Shown piece by piece: positions 33,082 to 41,129 of a stretch of DNA of 64,000 nt (within the stretch, counting starts at the first letter, position 1; each line of letters begins with the position of its first letter). This DNA comes from Neptuniibacter caesariensis. Its GTDB lineage: Bacteria; Pseudomonadota; Gammaproteobacteria; Pseudomonadales; Balneatricaceae. Under the pieces are notes generated by a model. That model saw only the letters and a program-made list of their open reading frames with translations. It was not told the origin of the DNA and made no database searches. The position numbers were made by a program, and so were the translations under genes. The stretch spans positions 216,774 through 280,773 of the forward strand of contig NZ_CH724126.1 of assembly GCF_000153345.1 (NCBI RefSeq). The letters run 5' to 3'.

Positions 33082-33435
33082 GAGACCGATATCCTAAAAA
33101 GTCAGAGTGTTAATTACCGAGTTAACGTTTTAAGACTGTGCTGAGATCGACCATTGGGTTCAGCTCTCATTGCTTCCTATCTATAACGTTAAGCATTGCA
33201 TGCAGTTATACGCCGCTATTCATATGAAAAAAAATGATACCTTTTCATTGTTCAATTATATTTATTCATGGGTGTGGGGTTATTCAGGAAAGAGATGCCA
33301 AAAAGAGCTGAACAGGCTGCAGTGGAAGTGAGATTATCGGTGCTGATTTAGCCGTGAATTTGATACTGCAGGAAAGCCAGCAGGGATTACGCTGTTTGCT
33401 TGCTGGTACCGTAGATGACTTCGATGCGTGAAAGA
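33082..33435. promoter_or_regulatory. metR-mesX intergenic region
   Basis: 354 bases with no credible gene. It should hold the mesX-mesD promoter. It contains the palindrome TTCATATGAA at 33219-33228, and several TGAA or TTCA half-sites of the kind MetR binds lie between 33219 and 33290. I could not find a full TGAA-N5-TTCA site or firm promoter boxes. No known riboswitch fold is recognisable by eye. Confidence 0.4.
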
Positions 33436-33453
33436 TTAGGAAAAATCTTTCAC
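33428..33453. repeat. Inverted repeat overlapping the metR stop codon
   Basis: Perfect 10-bp arms (33428-33437 with 33444-33453) around six bases. Each outer end is a TGAA or TTCA. It covers the last codons of metR. On the minus strand no T run follows, so it may be a structure at the message end or a protein-binding site rather than a standard terminator. Confidence 0.5.
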
Positions 33454-34344
33454 TTTAGGCTGCTGGTAAGTGCGTGCCATCTCCATAAAGGCGTTGAGAT
33501 ATTCGATATCGGTGTCACCATTACGGGTGCCTAAGAAGATCTGTTTGTTGATACCCTTCTCTCCCAGGCGTACCACAGCTAAAGGTAGTTTTGCGCAGTA
33601 CTCTTCTGACAGCCAGCGGGGTAATGCCGCTACACCACGCCCGCAGGCCACCATTTGCAGTAATATCTCGGTTGTTTCAAAGACTTTATGTGATTTGGGC
33701 ACAACCCCACCCGGGTTGAGAAACTGAGCGTAAATATCCAGGCGGCTTGTTTCTACCGGGTAGGTCAGCAATACCTGGTCGCGGAGGTCTTCAGGCCGGA
33801 TAAATTCACACGAGGCTAAGGGGTGGCTCTTCGCCACGACCAGAACCTGTTCATAATCAAAAACTGGCTGGAAGGTTAAACCGCTTTTATAAAATGGGTC
33901 GGGCGTGACTAGCAGGTCAATCTCATAATCAAGCATCGCCCCTACGCCACCAAACTTGAATTTCTGTTTCACGTCGACATCGACATCGGGCCAGGCCTCT
34001 AAAAAAGGTGCGACGATGTTCAGTAACCATTGATAGCAAGGGTGGCACTCCATACCGACCCGTAAGGTTCCTCGCTCACCTTTTGAGATCTGTTTCAGCT
34101 TGCCTTCTGCATGATCAAGCAAGGGTAAAACGCGGTTCGCAATATTCAGAAGATACCGTCCAGCTTCGGTTAGTCGTAAGCTTCGACCTTCACGGAGCCA
34201 TATTTCGGTTCCAAGATTATCTTCGAGTTTACGGATGGTATGACTCAGTGCAGATTGTGTGACGCAAAGTTCTTTGGCTGCGGCAGTGAGCGATCCGTAT
34301 TCTTCTACGGCATGAACAACTCTGAGATGAATACGTTCAATCAT
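33436..34344 (-). CDS. metR: LysR-type regulator MetR
   Basis: 302 residues from the ATG at 34344, which gives the MIERIHLR start seen in MetR; an upstream in-frame TTG is less likely. The N-terminal winged helix has GSLTAAAKELCVTQSALSHT. The effector domain carries stretches I recognise from E. coli MetR: MECHPCYQWL, SGLTFQPVFDYE, LTYPVETSRLD and QMVACGRGVAALP. MetR senses homocysteine and activates methionine synthase genes. Here it lies upstream of mesX-mesD on the same strand, so these are its likely targets. It also supports the methionine role of that pair. Confidence 0.88.
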   Translation of the reverse strand: MIERIHLRVVHAVEEYGSLTAAAKELCVTQSALSHTIRKLEDNLGTEIWLREGRSLRLTEAGRYLLNIANRVLPLLDHAEGKLKQISKGERGTLRVGMECHPCYQWLLNIVAPFLEAWPDVDVDVKQKFKFGGVGAMLDYEIDLLVTPDPFYKSGLTFQPVFDYEQVLVVAKSHPLASCEFIRPEDLRDQVLLTYPVETSRLDIYAQFLNPGGVVPKSHKVFETTEILLQMVACGRGVAALPRWLSEEYCAKLPLAVVRLGEKGINKQIFLGTRNGDTDIEYLNAFMEMARTYQQPKVKDFS

Positions 34345-34528
34345 AAGATTCTTGAGCAAGACTAGGTGATTCGTGAAGATATACCAACCGAACTTGATGT
34401 CACAAGGATATTTAGCTTTTCCCGCTTAATCTTATGATCTTATCCGTAAGGAATAGTTGGCCTGATGTAAGTACTTACTTCCGTTCTGGATAAGTCAGTA
34501 GGAGGTGTCAGCTTTCGCACTTGAGGTG

Positions 34529-34885
34529 CTATTCATAAATACAGAGTTTATTGCCATCCAGATCGCGAAAATAAGCAGAATATCGGCCTGATCTTACTTT
34601 GGGCTCTCCCTCGCTGACACCGCCCAGATCCAGTGCCCTCTTATGAATCTCATCCACCTCGCTTGCTGACTTGAGGTTGATTCCCAGCATTGTGCCATTA
34701 CCTACACTGGCTGGCTCACCATCGAAGGGTTCAGCAAGTGCAAACATAAACCCCTCGCCTACCCATAAGGTCATTCGTCCTTGGTCATGCACTTTATTCA
34801 ACCCCTGATCGATAAAGAGCTGATCGTAGAAGGTCACCGCTTTCTGCATATCATTGGTACCAAAAACAAAGTAATTCATCTTCAT
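34529..34885 (-). CDS. VOC (glyoxalase / bleomycin-resistance fold) family protein
   Basis: 118 residues, one vicinal oxygen chelate domain: MNYFVFGTNDMQKAVTFYDQ at the start, a central glycine-rich turn, and the end YSAYFRDLDGNKLCIYE, where the last Glu is the usual metal ligand. Members range from lyases and dioxygenases to drug-binding proteins, so the substrate cannot be told. It is the last of a loose minus-strand run with an acetyltransferase and a methyltransferase. Confidence 0.8.
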   Translation of the reverse strand: MKMNYFVFGTNDMQKAVTFYDQLFIDQGLNKVHDQGRMTLWVGEGFMFALAEPFDGEPASVGNGTMLGINLKSASEVDEIHKRALDLGGVSEGEPKVRSGRYSAYFRDLDGNKLCIYE

Positions 34886-34924
34886 ATTGCTGTCCCTGTC
34901 TTTTTCTGAAGAGGTTCTTCAGAG

Positions 34925-35398
34925 TTATTTGTGCTCACTGATCCACTTCTCCATGGTAAAGTTACAAAGGATGACACCGTTGCGCTCTATCTGGTTTTCT
35001 TTGATCAGCGTGAACCCTTGTTTTTCAAAGAATGGCTTTGCTACGAGCGAGGCTTCAACATAGAGATGGTTCATTCCCCTGCTCTTTGCCACGGTTTCAA
35101 GATGTGCATACAAGGCCGTGGCTACTCCCCTGTGCTGATATTCAGGGTGGGTATAGCAGCAATCAATATGTCCATCCGGATCCAGTTCTATAAACCCCGC
35201 AAGTCGTTCGTTGATTAATGCTATAAACGGCTGTTTTTTCTCGAGGCGTTTTGTCCAGGCGATGTAGTCGATTGGCTCTGGAGCCCAGACCTGCCTCTGC
35301 GCCGGGTTATACATTGAGTTATCAATGTTATGTACTGATGCAAAGAATAGTTCTGCAATTTGCTCAGCAAAATCTGCGCTGTAGTTTTGGATCTTCAT
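34925..35398 (-). CDS. GNAT-family N-acetyltransferase
   Basis: 157 residues. The acetyl-CoA pyrophosphate loop is visible as HPEYQHRGVATALY, preceded by the beta-bulge strands FIELDPDGHIDCCYTH and followed by VEASLVAKPFFEKQGF. It resembles the YafP group of GNAT enzymes. The substrate is unknown. It follows the methyltransferase gene by 15 bases, so they are probably co-transcribed. Confidence 0.85.
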   Translation of the reverse strand: MKIQNYSADFAEQIAELFFASVHNIDNSMYNPAQRQVWAPEPIDYIAWTKRLEKKQPFIALINERLAGFIELDPDGHIDCCYTHPEYQHRGVATALYAHLETVAKSRGMNHLYVEASLVAKPFFEKQGFTLIKENQIERNGVILCNFTMEKWISEHK

Positions 35399-35413
35399 TT
35401 TGTCACTGCTAGT

Positions 35414-36043
35414 TCAGCTGATCTTCCGGGCAATGATGAATACATCTACATCATCCATCCCATGATGCCATTGATGTTCTATTTCAAAGCCGGCTGCTTT
35501 GATTTCTACGGCGAGTTCAGCTTCTGAGATAATAAATATATCGGGCATTAAACCGAGGCGTTTTCCAAGTGGGACTAAGAGTTTAATAAAGCGCAGATAG
35601 GAATTTCCAAGGCAACCGGTGCTACTGACAAAGATTCCCCCCGGTTTGAGAATTCTCGCGACCTCTTTAAGTACGCTCTGCCGATCGGGGATCAGATGGA
35701 TTACATTCAGGCCTAATACGGCATCCTGACTTTCTGAAGCTGCGGAGAAATCTTCCAGAGTACCCAGGCTAAACGTTATGTTCTTCACACAAGACTGTTC
35801 CGCTCTGCTCCTGGCTATTGAGAGCATCTGCTCCGATATGTCGATAGCATCAATATGTTTGACGTGTGGAGCATGCTGGACCGCTGTGGATCCTGTTCCA
35901 CAACCAAACTCCAGTATCTGCATTTCAGGGCTGAGGTACTGTTGCGTTTCTTTGAGCTTCCTTTCGTAGGTGGCTTGGTCAGATACCGGGCTTTTAGCGT
36001 ATCCTTCTGCTTTACTGTCCCAGAACTTGTCAGATTGACTCAT
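35414..36043 (-). CDS. Class I SAM-dependent methyltransferase
   Basis: 209 residues with one Rossmann-like domain. The SAM motif is MQILEFGCGTGSTAVQHA near residues 37-54, then IDAIDISEQMLSIARSRA, the catalytic-side strand DAVLGLNVIHLI and the loop LKPGGIFVSSTGCLGN. The type fits small-molecule methyltransferases of the UbiE/Methyltransf_11 group. The substrate is unknown. It is followed closely by the acetyltransferase gene. Confidence 0.85.
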   Translation of the reverse strand: MSQSDKFWDSKAEGYAKSPVSDQATYERKLKETQQYLSPEMQILEFGCGTGSTAVQHAPHVKHIDAIDISEQMLSIARSRAEQSCVKNITFSLGTLEDFSAASESQDAVLGLNVIHLIPDRQSVLKEVARILKPGGIFVSSTGCLGNSYLRFIKLLVPLGKRLGLMPDIFIISEAELAVEIKAAGFEIEHQWHHGMDDVDVFIIARKIS

Positions 36044-36084
36044 GATCAGATATTCCCTTACCTCTAGCCTTTAATGTGCAAATG

Positions 36085-36714
36085 CTAATTTTTGCTTGCG
36101 GTTGAGAGTAAAGCACCAGCGCTCACAAATACCCCACCGGTTAATCTGTTAAACAGTTTCGCTCGCCCCTCTGCTAATAGCCATCGTGACGATTTAGCGC
36201 CCAGGTAGGTGTAAAACATCAGCCAGGACAGTTCCATAACCACAAAAGTACTGGCAAAAACTAAGTACTGGTTGAACAGGTTTGCGGATGGATCGATAAA
36301 CTGGGGAAACAGTGCGGTAAAGAATACGATGGCTTTTGGATTGCTCGCTCCAACAATGAATCCGTTCAGGTAGTGAGAGCTCCATGTGGGCCCTTGATGG
36401 ATATCAGCCCTGCTCGCCTCGTATGTTTCTTGTTTTGATGTGAATGATTTAATACCTAAATAGATAAGGTACCCAGCGCCCAACCACTTAATCAGTGTAA
36501 ATATAAGTTCCGATGAGGCAATAATCACACCCAAACCGGTAAACGAAAGCGAGAGAATAATTGTGATTGCGGACAAGCTACCCAGTGCAGTGTACAGCCC
36601 TTTCTGCATGCCAAAGCGTACACCCTTGGTCATACACAGCAGTGAGCTGGGCCCCGGCGATGCGGTTAAGATCAGTACAGCAATTACGTAATAGAACCAG
36701 ATTTCTACTGTCAT
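36085..36714 (-). CDS. LysE/RhtB-family amino acid exporter
   Basis: 209 residues with about six membrane helices. The family mark is TASPGPSSLLCMTKGVRFG near residues 17-35, followed by helices with YTALGSLSAITIILSLSF and KWLGAGYLIYLGIKSF. Such transporters export amino acids or small derivatives, for example homoserine lactone, threonine or lysine. It lies 41 bases from the methyltransferase gene on the same strand and may head that run. Confidence 0.88.
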   Translation of the reverse strand: MTVEIWFYYVIAVLILTASPGPSSLLCMTKGVRFGMQKGLYTALGSLSAITIILSLSFTGLGVIIASSELIFTLIKWLGAGYLIYLGIKSFTSKQETYEASRADIHQGPTWSSHYLNGFIVGASNPKAIVFFTALFPQFIDPSANLFNQYLVFASTFVVMELSWLMFYTYLGAKSSRWLLAEGRAKLFNRLTGGVFVSAGALLSTASKN

Positions 36715-36953
36715 CGTTTTATTCTCTGTTACGGCTTTCGACTGAAGTGCTCATTACCGCCTTTGAGGCTTTCTAAGCTGGACGCACTTCTTGGATGAAT
36801 AGCTATAGCTTGGTGATTCAACTTCCTGAGCACTATAGCTTAGTTGTGAATGTAATAGCTAATAACGCCCTTTTAGCTATTGCCTCTCAGACAGCGGGAT
36901 CTTAGGTTTGGGATGATGTATTTGAGGGTAAGTGTTAACTCACTCTGTTAGGT

Positions 36954-37643
36954 TTAGATAGGTAGAGTAAATAGCCAGTAGCTCAAACCTGCTGCGGGTA
37001 TTGCACTGAGTAACAGTTTTATCCAGCTGGTGGCTTCACGGTTATTGTCTGAAGCTACCCCGTTTGATTCATTTAAGGACTCAGTGTGTTTCGTCTTTTT
37101 ACCATGAAGCATGGCCGGCACCAGTGCTTCTTTAAACTTTACCTTGTACAGAATGATGGCTAGTACATGTAGTCCCACTAATATTTGTAGAAGCCCCTGA
37201 ACCGTTTCATGGATCTCACCGGCAAGCTCAGCAGTGCTTTCACTGACAGAGTTATAAAAGGGACCGTTCCAGATAATATCGTCGGTAGATAGCATTCCGG
37301 TAATCAGCTGTAGGGTGAGTAGCCCGATCAAAAGAATGATCATGACACTCCCCGGTGGTGTATGGCCGTAATAGGGTTTATGTTCTGCTTTAAGTAACCC
37401 TAATGTGTATCTGATAACGGTAGCCGGGCCTAGATTAAATTCACTAAAACGAGCATAGCGTGTGCCAAGGAAACCCCAAATTAACCTAAAACTGATGAGT
37501 CCTGTTAACAGGTAGCCCGCATAAAAGTGCCACTCCATTAAGTCATCACTTTCACCACTGACAATCATAAAGATAAACAAAATAACCAGTGACCAGTGGA
37601 ACAGACGGGTTGGGATATCCCAGACTTTAATCATTGTGTTCAT
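36954..37643 (-). CDS. Cytochrome b561-type di-heme membrane protein
   Basis: 229 residues. It opens MIKVWDIPTRLFHWSLVILF, the typical start of prokaryotic b-type cytochromes of the Ni/Fe-hydrogenase and CybB group. Four membrane helices carry histidines that could bind two hemes: in LFHWSL, EWHFYAGYL, GEIHETVQG and GLHVLAIIL. A basic linker (LHGKKTKHTESL) precedes a fifth C-terminal helix. It follows the cytochrome c' gene on the same strand, past a hairpin, so the pair probably exchanges electrons: the b protein with the quinone pool, the c protein in the periplasm. The start could also be three codons later. Confidence 0.87.
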   Translation of the reverse strand: MNTMIKVWDIPTRLFHWSLVILFIFMIVSGESDDLMEWHFYAGYLLTGLISFRLIWGFLGTRYARFSEFNLGPATVIRYTLGLLKAEHKPYYGHTPPGSVMIILLIGLLTLQLITGMLSTDDIIWNGPFYNSVSESTAELAGEIHETVQGLLQILVGLHVLAIILYKVKFKEALVPAMLHGKKTKHTESLNESNGVASDNNREATSWIKLLLSAIPAAGLSYWLFTLPI

Positions 37644-37667
37644 GAGGCTATGACTCTTATGCGCAAA

Positions 37668-37692
37668 TAAAAGGCCTCAAATGAGGCCTTAG
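37668..37692 (-). terminator. Hairpin between the cytochrome c' and cytochrome b genes
   Basis: Perfect 8-bp stem AAGGCCTC / GAGGCCTT (37671-37678 with 37683-37690) with a four-base loop and, on the minus strand, TTATTT after it. It may partly stop transcription after the cytochrome c' gene so that more c than b protein is made. Confidence 0.7.
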
Positions 37693-37710
37693 TCGTTCTG
37701 TCAGAATTGC

Positions 37711-38169
37711 TTATTTCGCTTTGTATTCATCATGACAGGACTTACAGGATTTACCGACTGGGCCGAAACTTTTCTTCAGTGAGCTTAGACCATTGCCAGC
37801 CTCACCTGCCAGTGTCTTGACCGCCTTTTGCCAGTTACCATGTTTCTGCTTAACATCGTCAAAGTTTTCCCAGATGCCCGGCTTAGCTTTTGTGGTATCG
37901 AGTTGGCTGTTATCTGAACCTTTAGGCCAGAGCATCCCATTATTCAGTTTACTCAGATTGTAGATGTTGTTTGCTGCTGTTGTTGCAGTGTCTGCATCAT
38001 AATCTTTTTTGCCTTTAACCATGGCACCAAGAACGCCAAAGTTATATTTAATGACCTGGTAGTATCCCTGTCGGGCTTTGATCTCATCTTTAAATGCTTC
38101 TGCCATCGTCGGCGCAGAGGCTGTTGCCAGCACTGCAGAACAGATTGCGATCTTCGCTAGTTGCTTCAT
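37711..38169 (-). CDS. Cytochrome c' / c556 family protein
   Basis: 152 residues. The signal peptide ends near SAPTMAEA. The mature part is a four-helix bundle (RQGYYQVIKYNFGVLGAMVKG as first helix) with the heme-binding CKSCH eight residues from the C-terminal end, at about 142-146, as in class II cytochromes c. The Cys-x-x-Cys-His at the extreme C terminus is diagnostic. Members carry electrons or bind nitric oxide; which applies here cannot be told. The neighbouring b-type cytochrome is its probable redox partner. Confidence 0.92.
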   Translation of the reverse strand: MKQLAKIAICSAVLATASAPTMAEAFKDEIKARQGYYQVIKYNFGVLGAMVKGKKDYDADTATTAANNIYNLSKLNNGMLWPKGSDNSQLDTTKAKPGIWENFDDVKQKHGNWQKAVKTLAGEAGNGLSSLKKSFGPVGKSCKSCHDEYKAK

Positions 38170-38319
38170 TGCTCACTTCCCTCACTGAGTTATTTCAGCA
38201 TTTGACTTCACCTTAACGCATCATAGCATCGCCTTATATTGATAACAGCTAATGTTGTAAGTTCGAGACGTAAAGTTTTGTAAATGGAATCTCTGATTTG
38301 ACTGCAGGGAATATAGGGT

Positions 38320-38892
38320 TTAGCAGTGGCGCTGGCAGTGTTTAGTTTTTGGCTCGTAGTCGATCACGTTTCCATAACGATCAAACTCAAGATGACAGCA
38401 AGATTCAAAGAGCAGTCGTAATGCCTTTCTCCCCCTCTGCACTCGGGATTTAAGCCCGGAGTAACTGATCGACAGTTCCGCTGCCAGTTCCTTTTGAGAG
38501 CGTCCTTCAATATCGACCGATTTGATGAGGTAAGCTGTGCTTTTAGGGAGCTGTTCAACAAAGGGAAGCACACAGGCACTCATAGTAAGTTCTGTTTGTT
38601 GATTCTGTTGGTCACCCTGCTCCGAATACCAGAGGTCTTCTTCTCTAGGGTGTTCTGATTGCTTCGCTTTTTTTCGGTAGTGATCGATCAGAGTATGTTG
38701 GGTAATTTTGTATAACCAGGGTAGTAACTTTTCATTAGTCTCCAGCGTATTGATCTGCTTATGAGTTTTTATCAGGATCTCCTGGAGCAGGTCATCAACA
38801 TCCGCTTTGTTATACAGCCGGGCATCCAGATATTGTTTAAGGTTGTCACTGTAAGCCTGCCATATTTTTTCTATTTTCATTGGGTTTTCCAT
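38320..38892 (-). CDS. sigZ: ECF RNA polymerase sigma factor, SigZ-like
   Basis: 190 residues from the ATG chosen here; an upstream TTG and an ATG four codons later are alternatives. Region 2 has NKADVDDLLQEILIKTHKQ and the -10-reading WLYKITQHTLIDHYRKK. Region 4 has SQKELAAELSISYSGLKSRV. The tail after region 4 is unusual: SCCHLEFDRYGNVIDYE, then KHCQRHC, with four Cys and three His. I associate this tail with the SigZ group. No anti-sigma gene is adjacent, so the tail may itself sense metal or redox state; that is an inference. A glutathione transferase gene with its own Cys-rich tail lies just upstream. Confidence 0.83.
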   Translation of the reverse strand: MENPMKIEKIWQAYSDNLKQYLDARLYNKADVDDLLQEILIKTHKQINTLETNEKLLPWLYKITQHTLIDHYRKKAKQSEHPREEDLWYSEQGDQQNQQTELTMSACVLPFVEQLPKSTAYLIKSVDIEGRSQKELAAELSISYSGLKSRVQRGRKALRLLFESCCHLEFDRYGNVIDYEPKTKHCQRHC

Positions 38893-38989
38893 TGAGGAAC
38901 CTGCGAACAAGTCCTGAACGACTCAGGCTTATTAACAGGTTCCTTAAGGGCGTGCCTTACCTGTGCACCCTTATTTATTAATTAGCTTA

Positions 38990-39700
38990 TTAGCAGCAAT
39001 TTCCTTTTGCGCAGTGAGTATCTAGTTTGCTGTTGGCTGAACTATCACAACAACCGTTACCCAAATAGGTATCTTTTGATAGATAGAATTCTGTGAATTT
39101 ATCTTCAAAGTTGTCCGCTACTGATCTATTGGTTAATCCTGATGCAATAAGGTTCTGTTGCCATTGTCTTAGTTTAGGAAATTCCTTCAGGAAGTCATAA
39201 CCACTGTACTGCTTAATGATGCCCGCTCTGTGCAAGAGGGGTAGCCAAGCGACATCTACCCAGCCAGGCTCTTCGCTATTGAAAAAAGGCAGATCGCCTT
39301 TAGCTCTTTCGATAGCTGAAAAGGCTTTGTTCAGTTTGGCCTGACGGCTTATCAAAGTGTCATAGTCTCCACTTCTCTGTGCGCTGCATTGCGTCAGATA
39401 GTGTTTAGCTGCCAGGTAACCCCATGCCCTCTCCTTTGCTCTTTCTTCTGCTGAGAGCGCTTCTGATTCGTTTGGATAGAGCTCTGCAATATATTCAACG
39501 ATCGCTTCTGATTCGAATATGGCGGTACCTTTTTCTGTGACGAGAACAGGCACCTGACCATGCGGTGATAGTTCTAAAAACCATTCCGGCTTATCTTTAA
39601 GGCTGATGTATTTAACCTGATAGGGAATCTGTTTGGCTTCAAGTAGCGCCGTTACTCTTTGAACAAATGGGCAGATGGTAAAGCTGATAACCTGCAGCAT
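38990..39700 (-). CDS. Glutathione S-transferase-like protein with a cysteine-rich tail
   Basis: 236 residues from the ATG at 39700, which has AAGGAG just upstream; the longer frame reaching 39733 lacks one. The N-terminal thioredoxin fold has a catalytic-type Cys in TICPFVQRVTALLEAK, then SPHGQVPVLV and FESEAIVEYI (glutathione site), as in the omega-like or dehydroascorbate reductase group. The helical C-terminal domain follows. After the normal end there are about 23 extra residues with five Cys (GCCD, THCAKGNCC). This looks like a metal- or thiol-binding add-on. It is upstream of the SigZ-like gene, which is 97 bases away on the same strand. Confidence 0.85.
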   Translation of the reverse strand: MLQVISFTICPFVQRVTALLEAKQIPYQVKYISLKDKPEWFLELSPHGQVPVLVTEKGTAIFESEAIVEYIAELYPNESEALSAEERAKERAWGYLAAKHYLTQCSAQRSGDYDTLISRQAKLNKAFSAIERAKGDLPFFNSEEPGWVDVAWLPLLHRAGIIKQYSGYDFLKEFPKLRQWQQNLIASGLTNRSVADNFEDKFTEFYLSKDTYLGNGCCDSSANSKLDTHCAKGNCC

Positions 39701-39888
39701 GTTATCTCCTTTATAGGTTGATATTGATTTCAAGTTCTACCTATAAAGACGTTGTCGCTTTTTAAAAGACGCACATTTCTCTAAGCTTTTTTAATTATTA
39801 TTGATATTCATTGAACCCGTTTCCTTTGTTCAGGTCCTACCTTGGTTCCAATGCGGCCATGAAACACGATACTTTAGATCTCATATTA

Positions 39889-39917
39889 TTGATCAGTGAT
39901 TGATCACCGATTATGAT
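39889..39917 (+). promoter_or_regulatory. Promoter with tandem 11-base repeat before the His-rich gene
   Basis: TTGATC at 39889-39894 and TATGAT at 39912-39917 are separated by exactly 17 bases, a good sigma-70 type promoter. It is overlapped by two 11-base direct repeats, 39889-39899 and 39900-39910, which share TTGATCA and match at 9 of 11 positions. A repeat spaced by one helical turn inside the promoter spacer is a plausible repressor site. It also implies that translation starts at 39964, not at the upstream ATG at 39913. Confidence 0.5.
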
Positions 39918-39963
39918 GGCAGCGATTTATGATTTGTTTCTTATTAAACTTACACTGATATCA

Positions 39964-40341
39964 ATGACTGCAACGACTAAACAACGCTTATGCTTGACGC
40001 TTCTGCTGGTGATGTTTTTCACACAGTTGGGTCACTTGTCGTCTGTGTCGTTTGCTGTTTATGAATCAAATCATCCCGTTGCTAATCAGCACGAGCATGA
40101 CCATGGCGATGGACATAGCCACGACTTAAGAGATAACGCTCAGAGTTTTCACCAATTTGCAGGTATCTACCATGAGCACCTCAGCCAGATGCCTGACCAT
40201 GTTCACGATACTCCCCAGGGAGCTGTTATCTTCTCTCCGGTGATTGAGCCTTTACCCTCCTCGAGTATCGACCTTTATCATTTTTCTCCGTTAACTTCTC
40301 CGCTTTACCGCATCGAACGCCCGCCTCGCTTTAACGCCTAG
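39964..40341 (+). CDS. Small exported histidine-rich protein
   Basis: 125 residues from the ATG at 39964. This start leaves a normal signal peptide (TTKQRLCLTLLLVMFFTQLG, cleavage near SVSFA) and fits the promoter at 39889-39917. The frame is open from 39913. The mature protein is rich in histidine: HEHDHGDGHSHD, then FHQFAGIYHEHLSQMPDHVHD, which suggests binding of zinc, nickel, cobalt or copper in the periplasm. I know no domain name for it. It is followed by a HupE/UreJ-like permease 44 bases on and a membrane-anchored protein, so it is probably the metal-binding part of a transport system. Confidence 0.7.
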   Translation: MTATTKQRLCLTLLLVMFFTQLGHLSSVSFAVYESNHPVANQHEHDHGDGHSHDLRDNAQSFHQFAGIYHEHLSQMPDHVHDTPQGAVIFSPVIEPLPSSSIDLYHFSPLTSPLYRIERPPRFNA

Positions 40342-40385
40342 ATTCAATTTCTTTGTATTTAAATTGTTAAAAAGAGCTATTAATA

Positions 40386-41117
40386 ATGACTAGTTTATTA
40401 GTTGGCATGACGAATCGTGCTCGTCTGTCACGAATAGGTTTATTAATGCTTGCTGTTGTACTGCTTTACTTAGTAGGCTTGGAGCAGGTATTCGCACACG
40501 GTGTTGCTCAAGGGGATAAAGGATATATCCAGGAGAGCAGCGGTGTTTTATTTATCCCTTTTATCTACCTCGGGGCTAAACACATGGTCACTGGATACGA
40601 TCATCTGTTGTTCTTATTCGGGGTTATATTCTTTCTCTACCGGCTTAAAGATGTTGGACTGTATGTGACGCTCTTCGCTGTCGGCCACTCTGTAACTTTG
40701 TTATATGGTGTGCTGAATGGTGTGAGTGTTAGTGCCTATATCGTTGATGCCATTATTGGTTTCTCTGTGGTTTATAAAGCATTAGATAACCTTGGTGCTT
40801 TCCAGCGTTGGTTTAATTATCAGCCCGATACTCGCTTAGCGACTTTGTTGTTTGGTCTCATTCATGGTTTTGGATTGGCGACAAAGATTCAGGATTTTGA
40901 AATATCTGAAGATGGACTACTTACTAATCTGGTGGCCTTTAACATCGGGGTAGAGCTTGGGCAGCTTTTAGCACTTAGCTTCATTCTCATTCTGATGGGG
41001 TTCTGGCGTTGCTCTGGTGCGTTCTATCGTCATGCTTATAGTGCCAACGTAATAATGATGTTCTGCGGCTTCTTGCTAATGGGGCTTCAAATTACCGGTT
41101 ATGTGGTTTCAGTGTAA
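40386..41117 (+). CDS. HupE/UreJ-family membrane protein (candidate metal permease)
   Basis: 243 residues. After an N-terminal hydrophobic segment that ends in AHG, it shows the HupE/UreJ_2 pattern: GAKHMVTGYDHLLFLFGVIFF, FAVGHSVTLLYG, then LIHGFGLATKI and NIGVELGQLLALSFILILM. About six membrane helices carry these His and Glu residues, which would suit metal passage. HupE and UreJ proteins are linked to nickel or cobalt uptake, but no hydrogenase or urease is in the window, so the metal is open. It lies in an operon with the His-rich protein before it and the anchored protein after it (12 bases). Confidence 0.85.
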   Translation: MTSLLVGMTNRARLSRIGLLMLAVVLLYLVGLEQVFAHGVAQGDKGYIQESSGVLFIPFIYLGAKHMVTGYDHLLFLFGVIFFLYRLKDVGLYVTLFAVGHSVTLLYGVLNGVSVSAYIVDAIIGFSVVYKALDNLGAFQRWFNYQPDTRLATLLFGLIHGFGLATKIQDFEISEDGLLTNLVAFNIGVELGQLLALSFILILMGFWRCSGAFYRHAYSANVIMMFCGFLLMGLQITGYVVSV

Positions 41118-41129
41118 AAGGTTTCAATT

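Noticed and set aside
39913-39963. Upstream ATG start for the His-rich protein
   Set aside because: It would overlap the -10 box of the proposed promoter and adds a second hydrophobic segment before a normal signal peptide.
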